Shown here in pieces: positions 44,506 to 55,259 of a stretch of DNA of 64,000 nucleotides. The stretch comes from Mastigias papua (taxonomy: Eukaryota; Cnidaria; Scyphozoa; Rhizostomeae; Mastigiidae): contig OZ025267.1 in assembly GCA_964019165.1 (NCBI GenBank), positions 20,571,185 through 20,635,184 of the forward strand, read 5' to 3'. Position numbers and translations under genes: made by a program. Every line of letters starts with the position of its first letter. Positions within the stretch are counted from its first letter, which is position 1. A model generated the notes under the pieces. That model saw only the letters and a program-made list of their open reading frames with translations, made no database searches and was not told the origin of the DNA.

Positions 44506-46934
44506 TCAAAGTGAATGGGGATAAAAAAGGAAGGCAGTCGTCAACTATCATATGTATCTGTTCTTAAATGCTTACCCTTGGGCCGTAAATAAACGGCCCC
44601 CATTTATTAACTTTTTGAAAAATCATTCCAAGACATCCCTATTCCAGACCCCCCGTTTATTATTTTCGTGTCTGTAATTCGATCGAGTATTAAATACCAT
44701 GGGAAAGTTGTGTCTTTCATATTTTTTACAGTTTAAATAAATTGTAGGGAAATTTTCCTCCTACCCCGGTTATTCCAGCCCCCGGCTACTTGGTCTTTAG
44801 GACATTTCCAACTTCCCTACTATTCCAACTCCACCGGCTATTCGGGACTTAAGAGTAGCATTATAGCCAGATGGGAATGAACCATGAAAAAACAAACTGT
44901 CCAATTTATGCTGTTGTTGCTTCTTGTGTTTCCAGTGAGAATATGGTTGTTGTCGTTGGTACTGTGTTATTACTCAGTGTTTGTTTCTGCTTTGATTTTT
45001 TGGCATGGCACATCAGCCCCGACTACGCTTCCTAAAGTACTGCAGCACTGAAACAAAACAAGCCCAAGGCAGACACAGTTTCATCTTAAGATTAGATAGG
45101 ATATTCCCCCAATGGAGGAAAAAACTATGGAACTTTTGGATCTTTTTAGAATAAATATTAGTCCTTGAAATTGAGACATCAGATGGAAAATGCAGCTTTA
45201 TTATGAATTTATAACGCAGCTTTATTATGGATAGGCTCGTCGTGGTTATTGTCCTCAAATATTAGTCCCTTCGATGTGTTTCTTGCTGGAACTTGCAGCT
45301 GGAATCTTGGAACTGGGATCTTGCTGGAACTGATAAATTTCTAAAGCCAGACAGGTACACGCATTTGTAAGAGAACTTTAAATCTAAGACTTGGAATATC
45401 TTGCAGATGAGATAGAACTGTCCAATACTGTAAGGCAATTCAAAATTCTCATAAACGAATGGCTCTAGGAAAAAAATTTGCCTGCATGGCCTCCAGCAAG
45501 TAGCAGTAGTTTTCATAATGCAATTTGTAGTGCTGCATATTTGAATATATTGGTTATCAGTAATATTATAGCAATAAGATTAAACAAGGTTATTACCATA
45601 ATTATTATCACAATAACTTACAAACAGTTGCTGGGCTATATGAAACTACTTAACAAAGATATGGGCAAACTGTTATTTCCAGCGTCTATCAGGACATTTT
45701 GATCTAACTGTGCCATGTTTATAGTAACGAAGGGATGGAGATAGTGGCTATTAAGCCGCAAAGATATTGCTTATTACAAAATAAATTCATCCATGTTCAT
45801 TTCCCACCATTATCATAGTGTCATTATCACGCCGTATCAGTTTTTATCAGCTGAGAAATCTGCAAATCTAACGGAATGACGTTAGCTCAAAAGCCATTGC
45901 AACACTTCAATGTTGTCAAGTTCTTAGTGAGTGGAGAGAGGTGAGCATGTGCGCCGTATACTTGCATAGAGAGATCAGAGTCTCATACACGACCAACAGT
46001 GCCAAGAGCAGAAGTCCATTGCAGCATGATATAAATTTCCCAACGATCAAGTCCCGACAATCAGAAGAACTCGCGATGAAGACGCTTCTGAATAGTGTTT
46101 TATATGAATCGATTACTGTAATCCAGTTGGGAGATAAGGATGGAATGTTTTTGAAGGTTGAAATATAAGAGTATTTTACAGCGATTGAAAGGGATCCTGT
46201 AAATACAATTGCGATTAGGTAACATGGATTGATAAAAAGAAATTGTAAGTTAAATGAAATTTAGTGGCTAAATACAGAGATTATGGTTTGTAATGAGACC
46301 GAATTTAGGAATCTACTGAATTAGGACAGCTCCTGATAAAACCCTAAGATTATTTATGATAAACATCGGAGGCAATACCGTGACTAAACAGTAATGAATA
46401 CGATTTAAAAGGAACTTTCTATAACATACATTATGACACTTTAAGGGCTATCTTTGGACCTGAATTTGAACTGCAAAAGTGTCACAAAGAATTCTGCGCA
46501 TGCATTCTGAAAAAAATCCCTATATTTTAAACTCCAAGAGGAAATATCGTGAGAGCCAGACTCGATAGGAAACTTAACTGATGAATAGTAAAATAAACAA
46601 TTTTAAATTCTCTTGCATCTCCGATCCAATGAAACTTTCAACGATTTATGGGCAAGCGTGAGACACGTGATTTATCACGAGTAACTGCTCTAAAAGGATC
46701 CTTAAGGTAAAAGGGCAACAAATCTACGGAACTTTTACTACTAATGACAAAACCCCTCAGGAACTCTTCACTTTCAAATATTTTACAACTGCAAACAATC
46801 GAGAATTAATAAGCAAAATTCCTATCAATTGTGTAAAATCCTTGTAACAAGTGGCTTATATGGGGGGGAGGGGTAGAGGCTTCCGTTGAAACTAGCATTG
46901 TCCATAGTGCCAAGTCTAAACATAGAACATCTAC
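44506..46934. other. Non-coding stretch with an unclassified GC-rich repeat
   Basis: 44570-44860 has repeated C-rich words (CGGCCCCCATTTATT, CCCCGGTTATTCCAGCCCCC, CCACCGGCTATTCGG) typical of an old repeat. From 44.9 to 46.9 kb no supported exon was seen. Confidence 0.35.
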
Positions 46935-47035
46935 AGTGTCTGTAGTACGAAATTTCCAGTTACCAAAAGAGGTCCAAAAATAAGGAACTTTTAGAATTAA
47001 GTCTTTTGCTAGGTTCCTTGTTAAGAAAAACCCTG
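46935..47035 (-). mobile_element. TTATAAGAAAC-family fragment
   Basis: GAGGTCCAAAAATAAGGAAC then TTTTAG, followed by GCTAGGTTCCTTGTTAAGAAA, is the family end in reverse orientation. Only about 100 bp are recognisable. Confidence 0.45.
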
Positions 47036-48669
47036 TACACCTTAAATTTACTGTGAGCTGGTATTTATTTTTATCTGCTGATTCGCTTGGGGTGTGTAAG
47101 ATATAAAGACTTCGTAACAGAGATCTCTTGCAAATGTATTTTTTACTTTCTTTCTTCTTCAGGCTTTTGAAATGAATTTGTACCATGAATTGGTAATGAA
47201 GTTTTATGAAGATGGCTTTGATGGGGTTCGTTTGGGTGTGGCTTCTTAAGAGATTGTGTCTCATGAAGCAGTGCACATGTAGTCAAAAAACAATTCAAAG
47301 AACATGGGCAAATTCATATAGATCTGCACTTCTAAAGCTGAGAAGCTCTGTGATTCTAAGAGAATACGGCCTGAGTAACTCACCACTTCTCCAGTTTGAT
47401 ATGCCTAAATATACTCAAAAGGGGTGAAAAAGAGCTTGGGACACAAAAGAAAGTTACGTAACGTAAGAAAGTGTGGTTGTCGGAAATTGTATCAAAGTTG
47501 ACAGGCTGTGCCACAATCTAGATAAAACAGGAATACAATTATGGGACAAAGCCATTCCATTTCAAAAGAAAGAGAGAGAGAGAGATACAGATGATAAAGA
47601 AGACTGGTATGACTTCTTAATCATGCTCGTCCTAAAGAGGTCTTCAATCTACGATCTGCATAATGTGAAACAACCCATAATGCAATGGAAAGTTGAAAGT
47701 TAAACATTAAAGAATAACTAGCAGCACAATAAGATCAAACCATCAAAGTGCTGATAACAACAATCGGTACTGACTGAATACACTAAGAAAAATGGAAGAA
47801 AACTTAATTCAATCACCCATCACCCATTACCTATCACCCTTTGACAGAAGTAATCTGAATGAAAAACAAAATTCCCCTTGGTCTACCAGTGCTTTACAAC
47901 AAACATCTAAATGCTACAGGACAGAGAACTCTCCTATACTTAGCCAAACAAGACAAACGCGCTATATGGTAGCCGTATTAACGAATACTCAAGGGGGCTT
48001 GAAGGTCTCACGTGAGTGAGGGAGACAATTCTCAAGCAAAATCAGACGGCAAAGAACACAGGTTTAGCTTGGAGGAGAATTTATTAAACTAAATTGTTCC
48101 TTCTGCTTTAAGTAAGTTCGCTCATCAAGCTAGCATGCTGTATTAGGCGCAATCTCCTTCATTTATTAACACTTATATGAACATCCAAGCTGAAGCTGGT
48201 CCAAATTACGAAAAAACTAGAAAGCACCCAAATTCCTCGTCTAAGCAGATACGAAAGTATATTTTCTCGTAAAACAATATATTGCAATTATCCTGTCTTA
48301 TTCAAGCTAGTCAAATATGAGCAACAAGCTACTAGAGAGGTTTGTACTTTTAGACGTAACAGTAAACAAAATAAATGCACTACAAGCAACGCCACAAGAC
48401 AGCAACATTACTGTCTCAACTGATATCACTCAACTGATATCACTTGAAGCAACGCCACTTCGAACTGACTTAACGAAAAGGCATGATTGGCATTGATAGG
48501 CCACATTTAGGGCCCGCACTGCATTCTGGGTACTGCAATATCAACAAAGGTACTCTTCTAGTGGTATAGTTACTGCTAAAATGGAGGGAGCAGAAATAAT
48601 TGCTGAAAATCTTGACATGATGTCAGAGATACATGGTACTTTTAAAGTTATTGCCCAGATAGATACCTA
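47036..48669. other. Non-coding stretch
   Basis: No supported gene. A short GA run is at 47571-47583. A direct duplication ACTGATATCACT(T/C)AA occurs at about 48420-48445. Confidence 0.4.
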
Positions 48670-48833
48670 AAGTTGGAAAGGGCAAAGGAAATTAGGAGAA
48701 AATTGTGAGATAGAAGTATGAGAAAACGAATTAACTAAGGGGGGATCGACCTCGCGAAGCACTCGACTTTTGTAATGTCGATGGTAGACCACAAAACTTG
48801 CATGTCGAGTGTCCCCCATCCAGCCATCGATCG
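48670..48833 (-). mobile_element. tRNA-derived SINE, minus copy of an inverted pair
   Basis: On the minus strand: TTTTGTGGTCTACCATCGAC (A-box region), a perfect TCGAC/GTCGA stem, GCTTCGCGAGGTCGATCC (B-box region), then TTAATTCGTTTTCTCATAC and a CTCACAATTTTCTCC tail. The same order is seen in the 53.1-kb copy (TTCGCGAGTTCGAGTCC, TTTATTCATTTGTTCGCA, TTTCACAAGTTTCCC). Confidence 0.5.
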
Positions 48834-48845
48834 CACCACAACTGT

Positions 48846-48945
48846 GATCTGACGTGTCAGTAGTAGAGTGCATGACGTAAAAAGTCGAGATTCGCGAGTT
48901 CGAATCCCGCTTGGATCATTCATTTTCTCGCAGTTCTTAGACTTT
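48846..48945 (+). mobile_element. tRNA-derived SINE, plus copy with cloverleaf head
   Basis: The 73 nt 48846-48918 fold as a tRNA: acceptor GATCTGA with TTGGATC (7 of 7 pairs with two G-U), anticodon stem 4 of 5 pairs with loop GTAAAAA (U33 present, anticodon AAA), and T arm GCGAG-TTCGAAT-CCCGC (4 of 5). The D stem is poor, so a working tRNA gene is unlikely. The SINE tail TTCATTTTCTCGCA follows immediately, as in the 53.1-kb copy. It stands head-to-head with the minus copy just to its left. Confidence 0.55.
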
Positions 48946-49867
48946 GCTGACAAAAAAGCACGCATGCGCAGAATAATACGAGTCATTCGATAGACATTGT
49001 GAATCACCCATAGTCATAGTCTTAGTCAAGCTTTCTATGCTAAAAAAACTGCTATCAAAGACGGATTCTCATTTGAATTGAACGGTATCACGCGGTATAA
49101 CTGAAGTATTATAACCGGAATTGAAATGCCAAAGCTCTATAATCGCTTTCAGACATTAACTTTCTCGGGCATTTAACTAATTGGTACTCAAATCGTTTAA
49201 GAAGGTTTGATCCAATAAGCTGTAGTTAAATTCAATACCGGATATATTCGCAATGAGGCCTAATTGTTCTTTGATGTACACGTGTTAAAACACTCTATAC
49301 CGACGATGTCATTTTGCAGCACTAATATCGTTATCTTAAAGAGGCCGTTAATTGGTCCCTCAAACAAGGGCCTTCGAATTGATTGTTTAGATAAGTGATC
49401 AGCGGCAAAGGGCAAATATAAGCAAACGAAATGATTTTTGATTGAGTATTATTTCAAATCTTATGCAATAAGGAAACAATTAAGAGGAAAGAGTGGGAAA
49501 AGAGGATATGATATGAGAGATACAAATGCTTATACTACTTTGCCCGAAAAAAAGTTCGTTTTATGGTTGCGTAATGATGTATAAAATACCTTTTCTGTGT
49601 CCCAGTTGGTTCTAGTTTATTGTATCATCCACATTTCATTGCAGCGTTTTCTTTTCTTTTAGATTTTACATCTCTTTTTCAGAGCGTCGCTCTGTCTTGC
49701 AAGCACTAAGACGCACAATTATACAGCCAGCGCCCGCTAAACTTTCAGTTATCTGGTCTACTGTAAAAGGCCTGGTGATCCCTGGTTTAAAGTGCAGTTA
49801 GCATTTGTGTTCAGAAATAGAAAGGATCCTTAACTCTCCCAAGAAAAAATTCTTCTTGAGTTTACCT
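48946..49867. other. Non-coding stretch
   Basis: Nothing recognised. Confidence 0.4.
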
Positions 49868-49975
49868 GTCAGGGATTACCGACTGGGGGCATGGGAGCAT
49901 TTGAACGTCAAGCCCCCAGTGCCTATGAAGCTTAAAGAAAGTTAGTCATGGAGCAGAAAATATAGCATGAATTGG
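49868..49975 (+). repeat. Dispersed repeat (CGACTGGGGGC type), copy 1
   Basis: GATTACCGACTGGGGGCATG...TGCCTATGAAGCTTAAAGAAAG, then TTAGTCATG, parallels 57.65-57.73 kb (GAGCCGACTGGGGGCGTTGG...TGTCTATGAAGTTACAAGAAAG, then TTGGTCATG). Confidence 0.55.
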
Positions 49976-50861
49976 GGAGTTTGATAAATTTCAACCTATA
50001 ACTTAATTATTCTTTTAACTATAGTTGGTCATAGTCAACTCTCTTTTCGTGACATTGCAAGTAACTTGCTGTTATTAGCAACTATCATCATTGTTTCCTT
50101 GTGTTATGGAAAAACAACACTGGTCAAGAACAAAATAGTTGGGACATCTCTTATCCCTGTTATGTCCATTGCTAAATCCAATGGCTGAATGAAGGATTAC
50201 AATAAAATCAAATGAACGGAAAGAAGCAAAATCGTGCACCTATTACTACACACTCGCCATTAGGTAAAGACGTCATTTAGTAAAGGTCCTTCCTGACCAA
50301 CAAAAGTTTTAAAAGATCTTCCTACTACCAATATATTATAAAAACAAGTGTAAATTACATGGGGACGGAAGATAAGCAGATATCTATTATATTGTTTCAA
50401 AACAAACAAGGCCTTAATGCCATCTGATAAAGCAACATATGACGAGGATAAATAAAAGTTGATTTATGCCTCAGTAATAAAATTTGGCAATGCTCTCCAA
50501 ATCACAAATCTATCTACAGGCTCACTGTTATTTTTGATTGCCCAGTACTGATGAACCAAAAATCTTAGCAGCAAAGAATGTTTCACGCTTGATTGTCTAG
50601 AGAAAGAGAGCTTCGTACATCCTACCATTCAATGATTTCTTGATTTATGGGCAAGCGGTTTCCTCTTTAAGCAGAAAGAAAACAAGCATAAATCGAGGTG
50701 CAGTAGAGATCTCATTTTTCAACCAGTTGGCTTGCCTGAATATAAACAACTTAGCATTTCAGCCTAGCTTCGTTCTAGCCTATCATATGCATTTCTGCAA
50801 ACTTTTCAGCACCTTGTCGTGAGAGAGAAGGAACACTCTATTGCACTGCTCAATTCACAGT
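49976..50861. other. Non-coding stretch
   Basis: Nothing recognised. Confidence 0.4.
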
Positions 50862-50985
50862 TAAAATGAAGGAGCTATTAAGGAACTTTTAGTGATATAA
50901 TGAGATCAAAATAGGTCAAAAAAATAAGAAACTTTTAGAACTAGTTACAAAGTTAGGCTTCCTACAAAAGATCATGTATGTGTCC
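50862..50985 (-). mobile_element. TTATAAGAAAC-family fragment
   Basis: GGAGCTATTAAGGAACTTTTAG, a GAGATCAAAATAGGTC block and AAATAAGAAACTTTTAGAAC followed by TAGGCTTCCTACAAAAG match, in reverse, the order in the 57.75- and 59.4-kb copies. Confidence 0.5.
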
Positions 50986-52265
50986 AACAAAACCTATGAT
51001 AAGAAATGTTTACAGGACCACACTTTAATAAAAAAAGTATGTATTCTTTCCTTGGAATAACATTAAGGTCACGGCAGAAACTTAGCTCTAGCACATCATC
51101 TAAAAGGGTAAAATGATGAATCCAAACATTATCTATAATTTAACAAACCCTAACAGAAATCATTAGCACAGTTGGTAACTTGTCCTAGTTGAGACCAACA
51201 TTTAATAAACAGATATACCCTATTTGCAAATCCAAACATTCCCCACAAGCAGATCCACAGTTCAGATTTAAAACTCTGCAAAGTGAATCAAATCCTCTCC
51301 TATTTTAACACCACCAATACAGATCATATCGTACTTTCATTCATTCATTATTGCTCATTCATTCATTCATTTATTCATTCACTCATTCCTTTAATCATTC
51401 GTCTATATAAGCGTGAACTCTTAACCAAAGTGCGTCTGTCAAATACTTAGCAAAGACAAGATCACTTTACAGTTCATGTTCTTTCTTCTCGCTGTATGAA
51501 TCATCTAACAAATTTAAGTGTATAATTTTCCCCAGCAACCAACACAAACATCCCGCTTTCCCATAGGATATTGTTGCAAATGGTTTGCTTTCCACGTCAA
51601 ATTGCAAAATGTCTCAAAGTACCCAAGACCTAACCTTTTCTGTGAATAGGCGGGGTACTTTGAGATAAATTTGTTAAATAGAATTCTCTTTATTCAATAT
51701 CAAACTGAAAAATATACAAGCGGTAATCACAAAAGTAGGAGAAAGAGTTAAACTGTCAAATATTTATTCCCATACACTTAGAGATTATACTTTCAAGGCA
51801 TGCCGTGAAAAGGCTGGATCATTCCGATTTCTTTTAATCCAAATGGAAAGTAAAAATTTGATTCCACAAACCAAACATTCAGCCTACGATTAGTCCTAAA
51901 GATTGTTCTGCAATCCCAAAAGACAGACATGTTTTATGAGTGATTTTTTTTAGATTCTAGAGTACTCCAGTTGCAACATTTTGCTTTGATAAATTCTATT
52001 ACTTCAAACTCTCAAAACCTACCAAATGTCCTTCATCCAGAATGCCTCAATTCATGTTTAATACAAGAAAGATGCTTCTAATGATAAGGGAGAACTATAC
52101 AAAACATAAATGACACGAAGTTAACATATTTTCTTGTGACTGGAGAGAACCGAAGGTCAGATTGGATAGAATGTCTACGAAAGTATATGTTGAAAAGAAA
52201 CGCAAAGCATCCCTCTTTTCGCACAGTCTGTTAATCTGTCTGCTTTCAATTTGAAATCATTGATA
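50986..52265. other. Non-coding stretch with (ATTC)n
   Basis: An ATTC/CATT simple repeat lies at 51338-51400. No supported exon. Confidence 0.4.
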
Positions 52266-52424
52266 TTAAGGGAAGTATTCTAGAAATTGTCTGAATTGCA
52301 GTTTGCAAGACAGGTCAAAAGTTAACAAATGCCACAATATGCAGTAGAGAATCGAAATGCCAAAAAGAGATATAAGAAAGTAGTTCACAGATTCCTCTGC
52401 CCGAAGGTGCTTTTGCTCCAAACC
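52266..52424 (-). CDS. Possible terminal exon with one membrane helix
   Basis: A strong minus-strand acceptor (AAGTTTATTTTTCAG|G, ending at 52425) opens a 52-codon frame in phase 0. It starts GLEQKHLRAEESVN, runs through a hydrophobic segment (YFLISLFGISILYCILWHLL) and stops with TAA at 52266. A charged stretch followed by a single helix near the C-terminus is the layout of a tail-anchored protein or the last helix of a larger one. No upstream exon was found, because a pentanucleotide satellite lies on that side. I do not recognise the family, and it could be chance. Confidence 0.25.
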   Translation of the reverse strand, partial: GLEQKHLRAEESVNYFLISLFGISILYCILWHLLTFDLSCKLQFRQFLEYFP

Positions 52425-52487
52425 CTGAAAAATAAACTTGGTTAATAATGATAGATGTGGGTTGGACCATATGCTCACGAAATCCAG

Positions 52488-52746
52488 AGACCATATCATA
52501 TGTCATATCATATCGTATCATATCATATCACATCACACCACAGATAATATAGCATAATATAATATAATATAATATAATATAATATAATATAATATCATAC
52601 CATATCATACCATATCATATCATATCATATCATATCATATCATATCATATCATATCATCATATCATCATATCATCATATCATCATATCATCATATCATCA
52701 TATCATCATATCATCATATCATCATATCATCATATCATATCATATC
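52488..52746. repeat. Composite ATATC / AATAT / ATATCATC satellite
   Basis: Four successive arrays: degenerate CATAT/CGTAT words, about 10 copies of the pentamer ATAAT, about 10 copies of CATAT, then about 10 copies of the octamer CATCATAT, ending in CATATCATATC. It shows stepwise change of unit within one locus. Confidence 0.9.
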
Positions 52747-53039
52747 AATCACCACACTATTGTATCTTGGAGTCAGTTGTCATCTGCTGATAACAAAAAT
52801 CAGTCATAACCTTGTCATAAGGCGACAATCATAAGAAAAAGGAGAACATATAACATATTTTTTAAGAGAAAAGTATCTCTAACAACCAAACCTAAAAAAT
52901 CTGGATGTTAACGGTCTTTCATTAAACTCTATTATGTATCATATTCACAGCCTAATTTCTTGTTTCATATAGAAGAATTTTAATCCCAAATCCATTGATC
53001 ATGAAATCAAAAGTACAAGAAAATAGAGCAAGATTCGAA
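52747..53039. other. Non-coding stretch
   Basis: Nothing recognised. Confidence 0.4.
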
Positions 53040-53200
53040 ATCACAACCCTCGACTTTACACGTTGAGTGCCCTGCCTGTGTTTTGTGGTAATGCATTCCA
53101 CATACCAAGGTGTAGTTCGCGAGTTCGAGTCCAACTTGGTTTATTCATTTGTTCGCATTTTCATTTCACAAGTTTCCCTACATCCTTTCATCATTACCTA
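53040..53200 (+). mobile_element. tRNA-derived SINE, third copy (decayed)
   Basis: TTTTGTGGTAATGCATTCCA (A-box region), TTCGCGAGTTCGAGTCC (B box intact) and the tail TTTATTCATTTGTTCGCATT, then TTCATTTCACAAGTTTCCC, match the minus copy at 48.7 kb in order. T-arm pairing is lost, so this is an old copy. Confidence 0.5.
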
Positions 53201-53563
53201 AATCCATTCATTCCGGACAAACCGAAAAACCCCAGGCAGATGTGCATGGTTCTCTGATCGTTCGTCATCCTCCTCTACTTTCATCTTCAAAGCATTTTGT
53301 CTCTAAGAACCGAACTGCTTATATTACTTCACAATTTAATAGCTTTTAAACTCTCGAATGTAGAAACTTTTGCATACTATTGCTTGATTAGTTTAAACCG
53401 ACATAAGAAAGAGTCTGGGGAGGGGGCATTTAGTATAAACATAAGGTCTTCAATACTTGGATATGTTCATATGTCAAAGTAGAACCAAAATCGTCTTACA
53501 GATGGTATGTTTCATAACGTAATCTCAGTTCTAGAAATTTCTTAATATAACGAACAATATGAT
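53201..53563. other. Non-coding stretch
   Basis: Nothing recognised. Confidence 0.4.
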
Positions 53564-53792
53564 GGGGCCAGCATAACTGCCAAATGTTTGATTGGTTCAG
53601 ACCTCTTATCAGGTCTATTTTCCTCCAACCTAACAAATCAATCATCATGCAGGATGCAGACAACACAGGTGTTACTCATCTGAATTTAGGCCCATTTTGA
53701 ATGGTGATTGGCCAGTTAGGTTGGGAGAAAATAGACCTGATCAGTGCTCTCAACCAGTCAAACAAATTTTTTGTGGCTATGCCGATGGAGCC
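53564..53792. mobile_element. Foldback MITE with arms of about 75 bp
   Basis: The left half (GGGGCCAGCATAACTGCCAAA ... ATCAGGTCTATTTTCCTCCA ... AATCAATCA) is the imperfect reverse complement of the right half (TGATTGGCCAG ... GGGAGAAAATAGACCTGAT ... TTTTTTGTGGCTATGCC). About 80 bp of unpaired sequence lie in the middle. No reading frame. Confidence 0.7.
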
Positions 53793-54888
53793 TTAAGTCT
53801 AGGAAGACTTTAGTACAAGGAACAATATAATGGCTCCTGGGATACTCTGCTCCTTAGCCTAGATACTCCTTTACATCTAATTAGCACTGCAGGGCATTTT
53901 CAATGAGCCAAAAGAAACTAACAAGATGTTTGCATCGACGGTCGCATGAGTCATTGAAAAAAAGCAAAGATCACCGTGTTCCCATGGCAAGTTGTTTGGA
54001 GTGGCTTTCTTTGAGAGGAAAACAGTAAAAATATTTTGATGCGAATGATAGAGCAAAGACATTTCAAAAGCGGGTGTTAACAGATCTGTTCAAATTCAAG
54101 AGAACAAGGACGGCGCAGCAACCTGGGTCACGAATAAAGAAACTTCTAAAAATGAGGGCACTTCTTAATGAAAAGGAAATAATTTGGTTGTCAACTGAAA
54201 AGCCACAGAGGCACCGCGAAACAAAATGAGTAGTGATCAAGTTTTCTGCAAAGTCTTTGAAATATTGTCAAATATTCTAAATATTATGAAACGCAAGAAA
54301 AGAGTGGTATATGATAAATAACACAAGGATAATCCGATTTCATTATATTAGTTTCGTAAATAGAAGGAGATCAATCAACTTTATACAAAATATCCGCTGT
54401 CTGCGTTTCATTTCGTTTTGCTCTTAGCAACACTAGAATAAGACGGCCATAACAGACACTTATCTTTAGACATGAAAGACAGTTTATACCAGGAGTGTCG
54501 TCCGAAAAAATCAGAGTGAAACTATGCTGTAGGCTACTGCGTTGTGCCACGCTCTTCACCACACCTATTGTTTCATTTAAATTTTTCAATTTCAGTTACA
54601 GAGCACAGAACATTTTACAGACCTTAAATGAAATTGATAGAGAATATACAAACAGTCGTAGCAAAATGTTGAGAATTCACCAAACTAGTATGTAATTGGT
54701 TGAAAGGGAACTGAGCCCCATCTCTCCTCAAAAAGGCATGCACGTTGTACAATAAACAAAATATATAATATAAAGAATAAAGAACAAAGTCTAAGTACTA
54801 TATAGAATATTCCTTAACATATATTGGAGTAAGTAAAACTGACAAGGAGGAAGAATATTAAGAGAACATTGGCAATCAAAGCACACCG
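53793..54888. other. Non-coding stretch
   Basis: Short open frames only; no domain recognised. Confidence 0.4.
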
Positions 54889-55259
54889 TTTTTTATAAGG
54901 AACCTAGCTACAAACCTAATGCTCACAGCTCCCTGGCTGTGGACTTATTCTGCCACAATGAAGCATAAGGAGTTCCTTAATAGTTCCTTAATTTTAGCTA
55001 CATATTTTGTACTATATAGACATTACAAGTGTTAAGTATTGAGACAGAGTACTACAGAAATTGTCAAGTATGAAAGTAAATCCCTCTATGAAACACTGCT
55101 GCATGGATTACACACAATTTAAGAAAATTGACTGCAATGAATGGAACTCGCTTTGTATCTGTAAAATTGCTCGAAATAAAAAAGTTCCTACGTAACTTTG
55201 TCTTCAGTTGCACAAGTTCCCTAGAAATTTTGTACTTCTACAAGCAGGGTTATTAAAAC
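54889..55259. mobile_element. TTATAAGAAAC-family MITE, copy 4
   Basis: The left end TTTTTTATAAGGAACCTAG is clear. The right end near 55244-55259 (CAGGGTTATTAAAAC) is a degraded match to the inverted terminus of the 25.4-kb copy. The interior has GGAGTTCCTTAATAGTTCCTT. Confidence 0.45.

Noticed and set aside
48846..48918. Functional tRNA gene with anticodon AAA
   Set aside because: The D stem is poorly paired, the anticodon-stem closing pair is lost, and the SINE tail follows directly; a SINE head explains it better.
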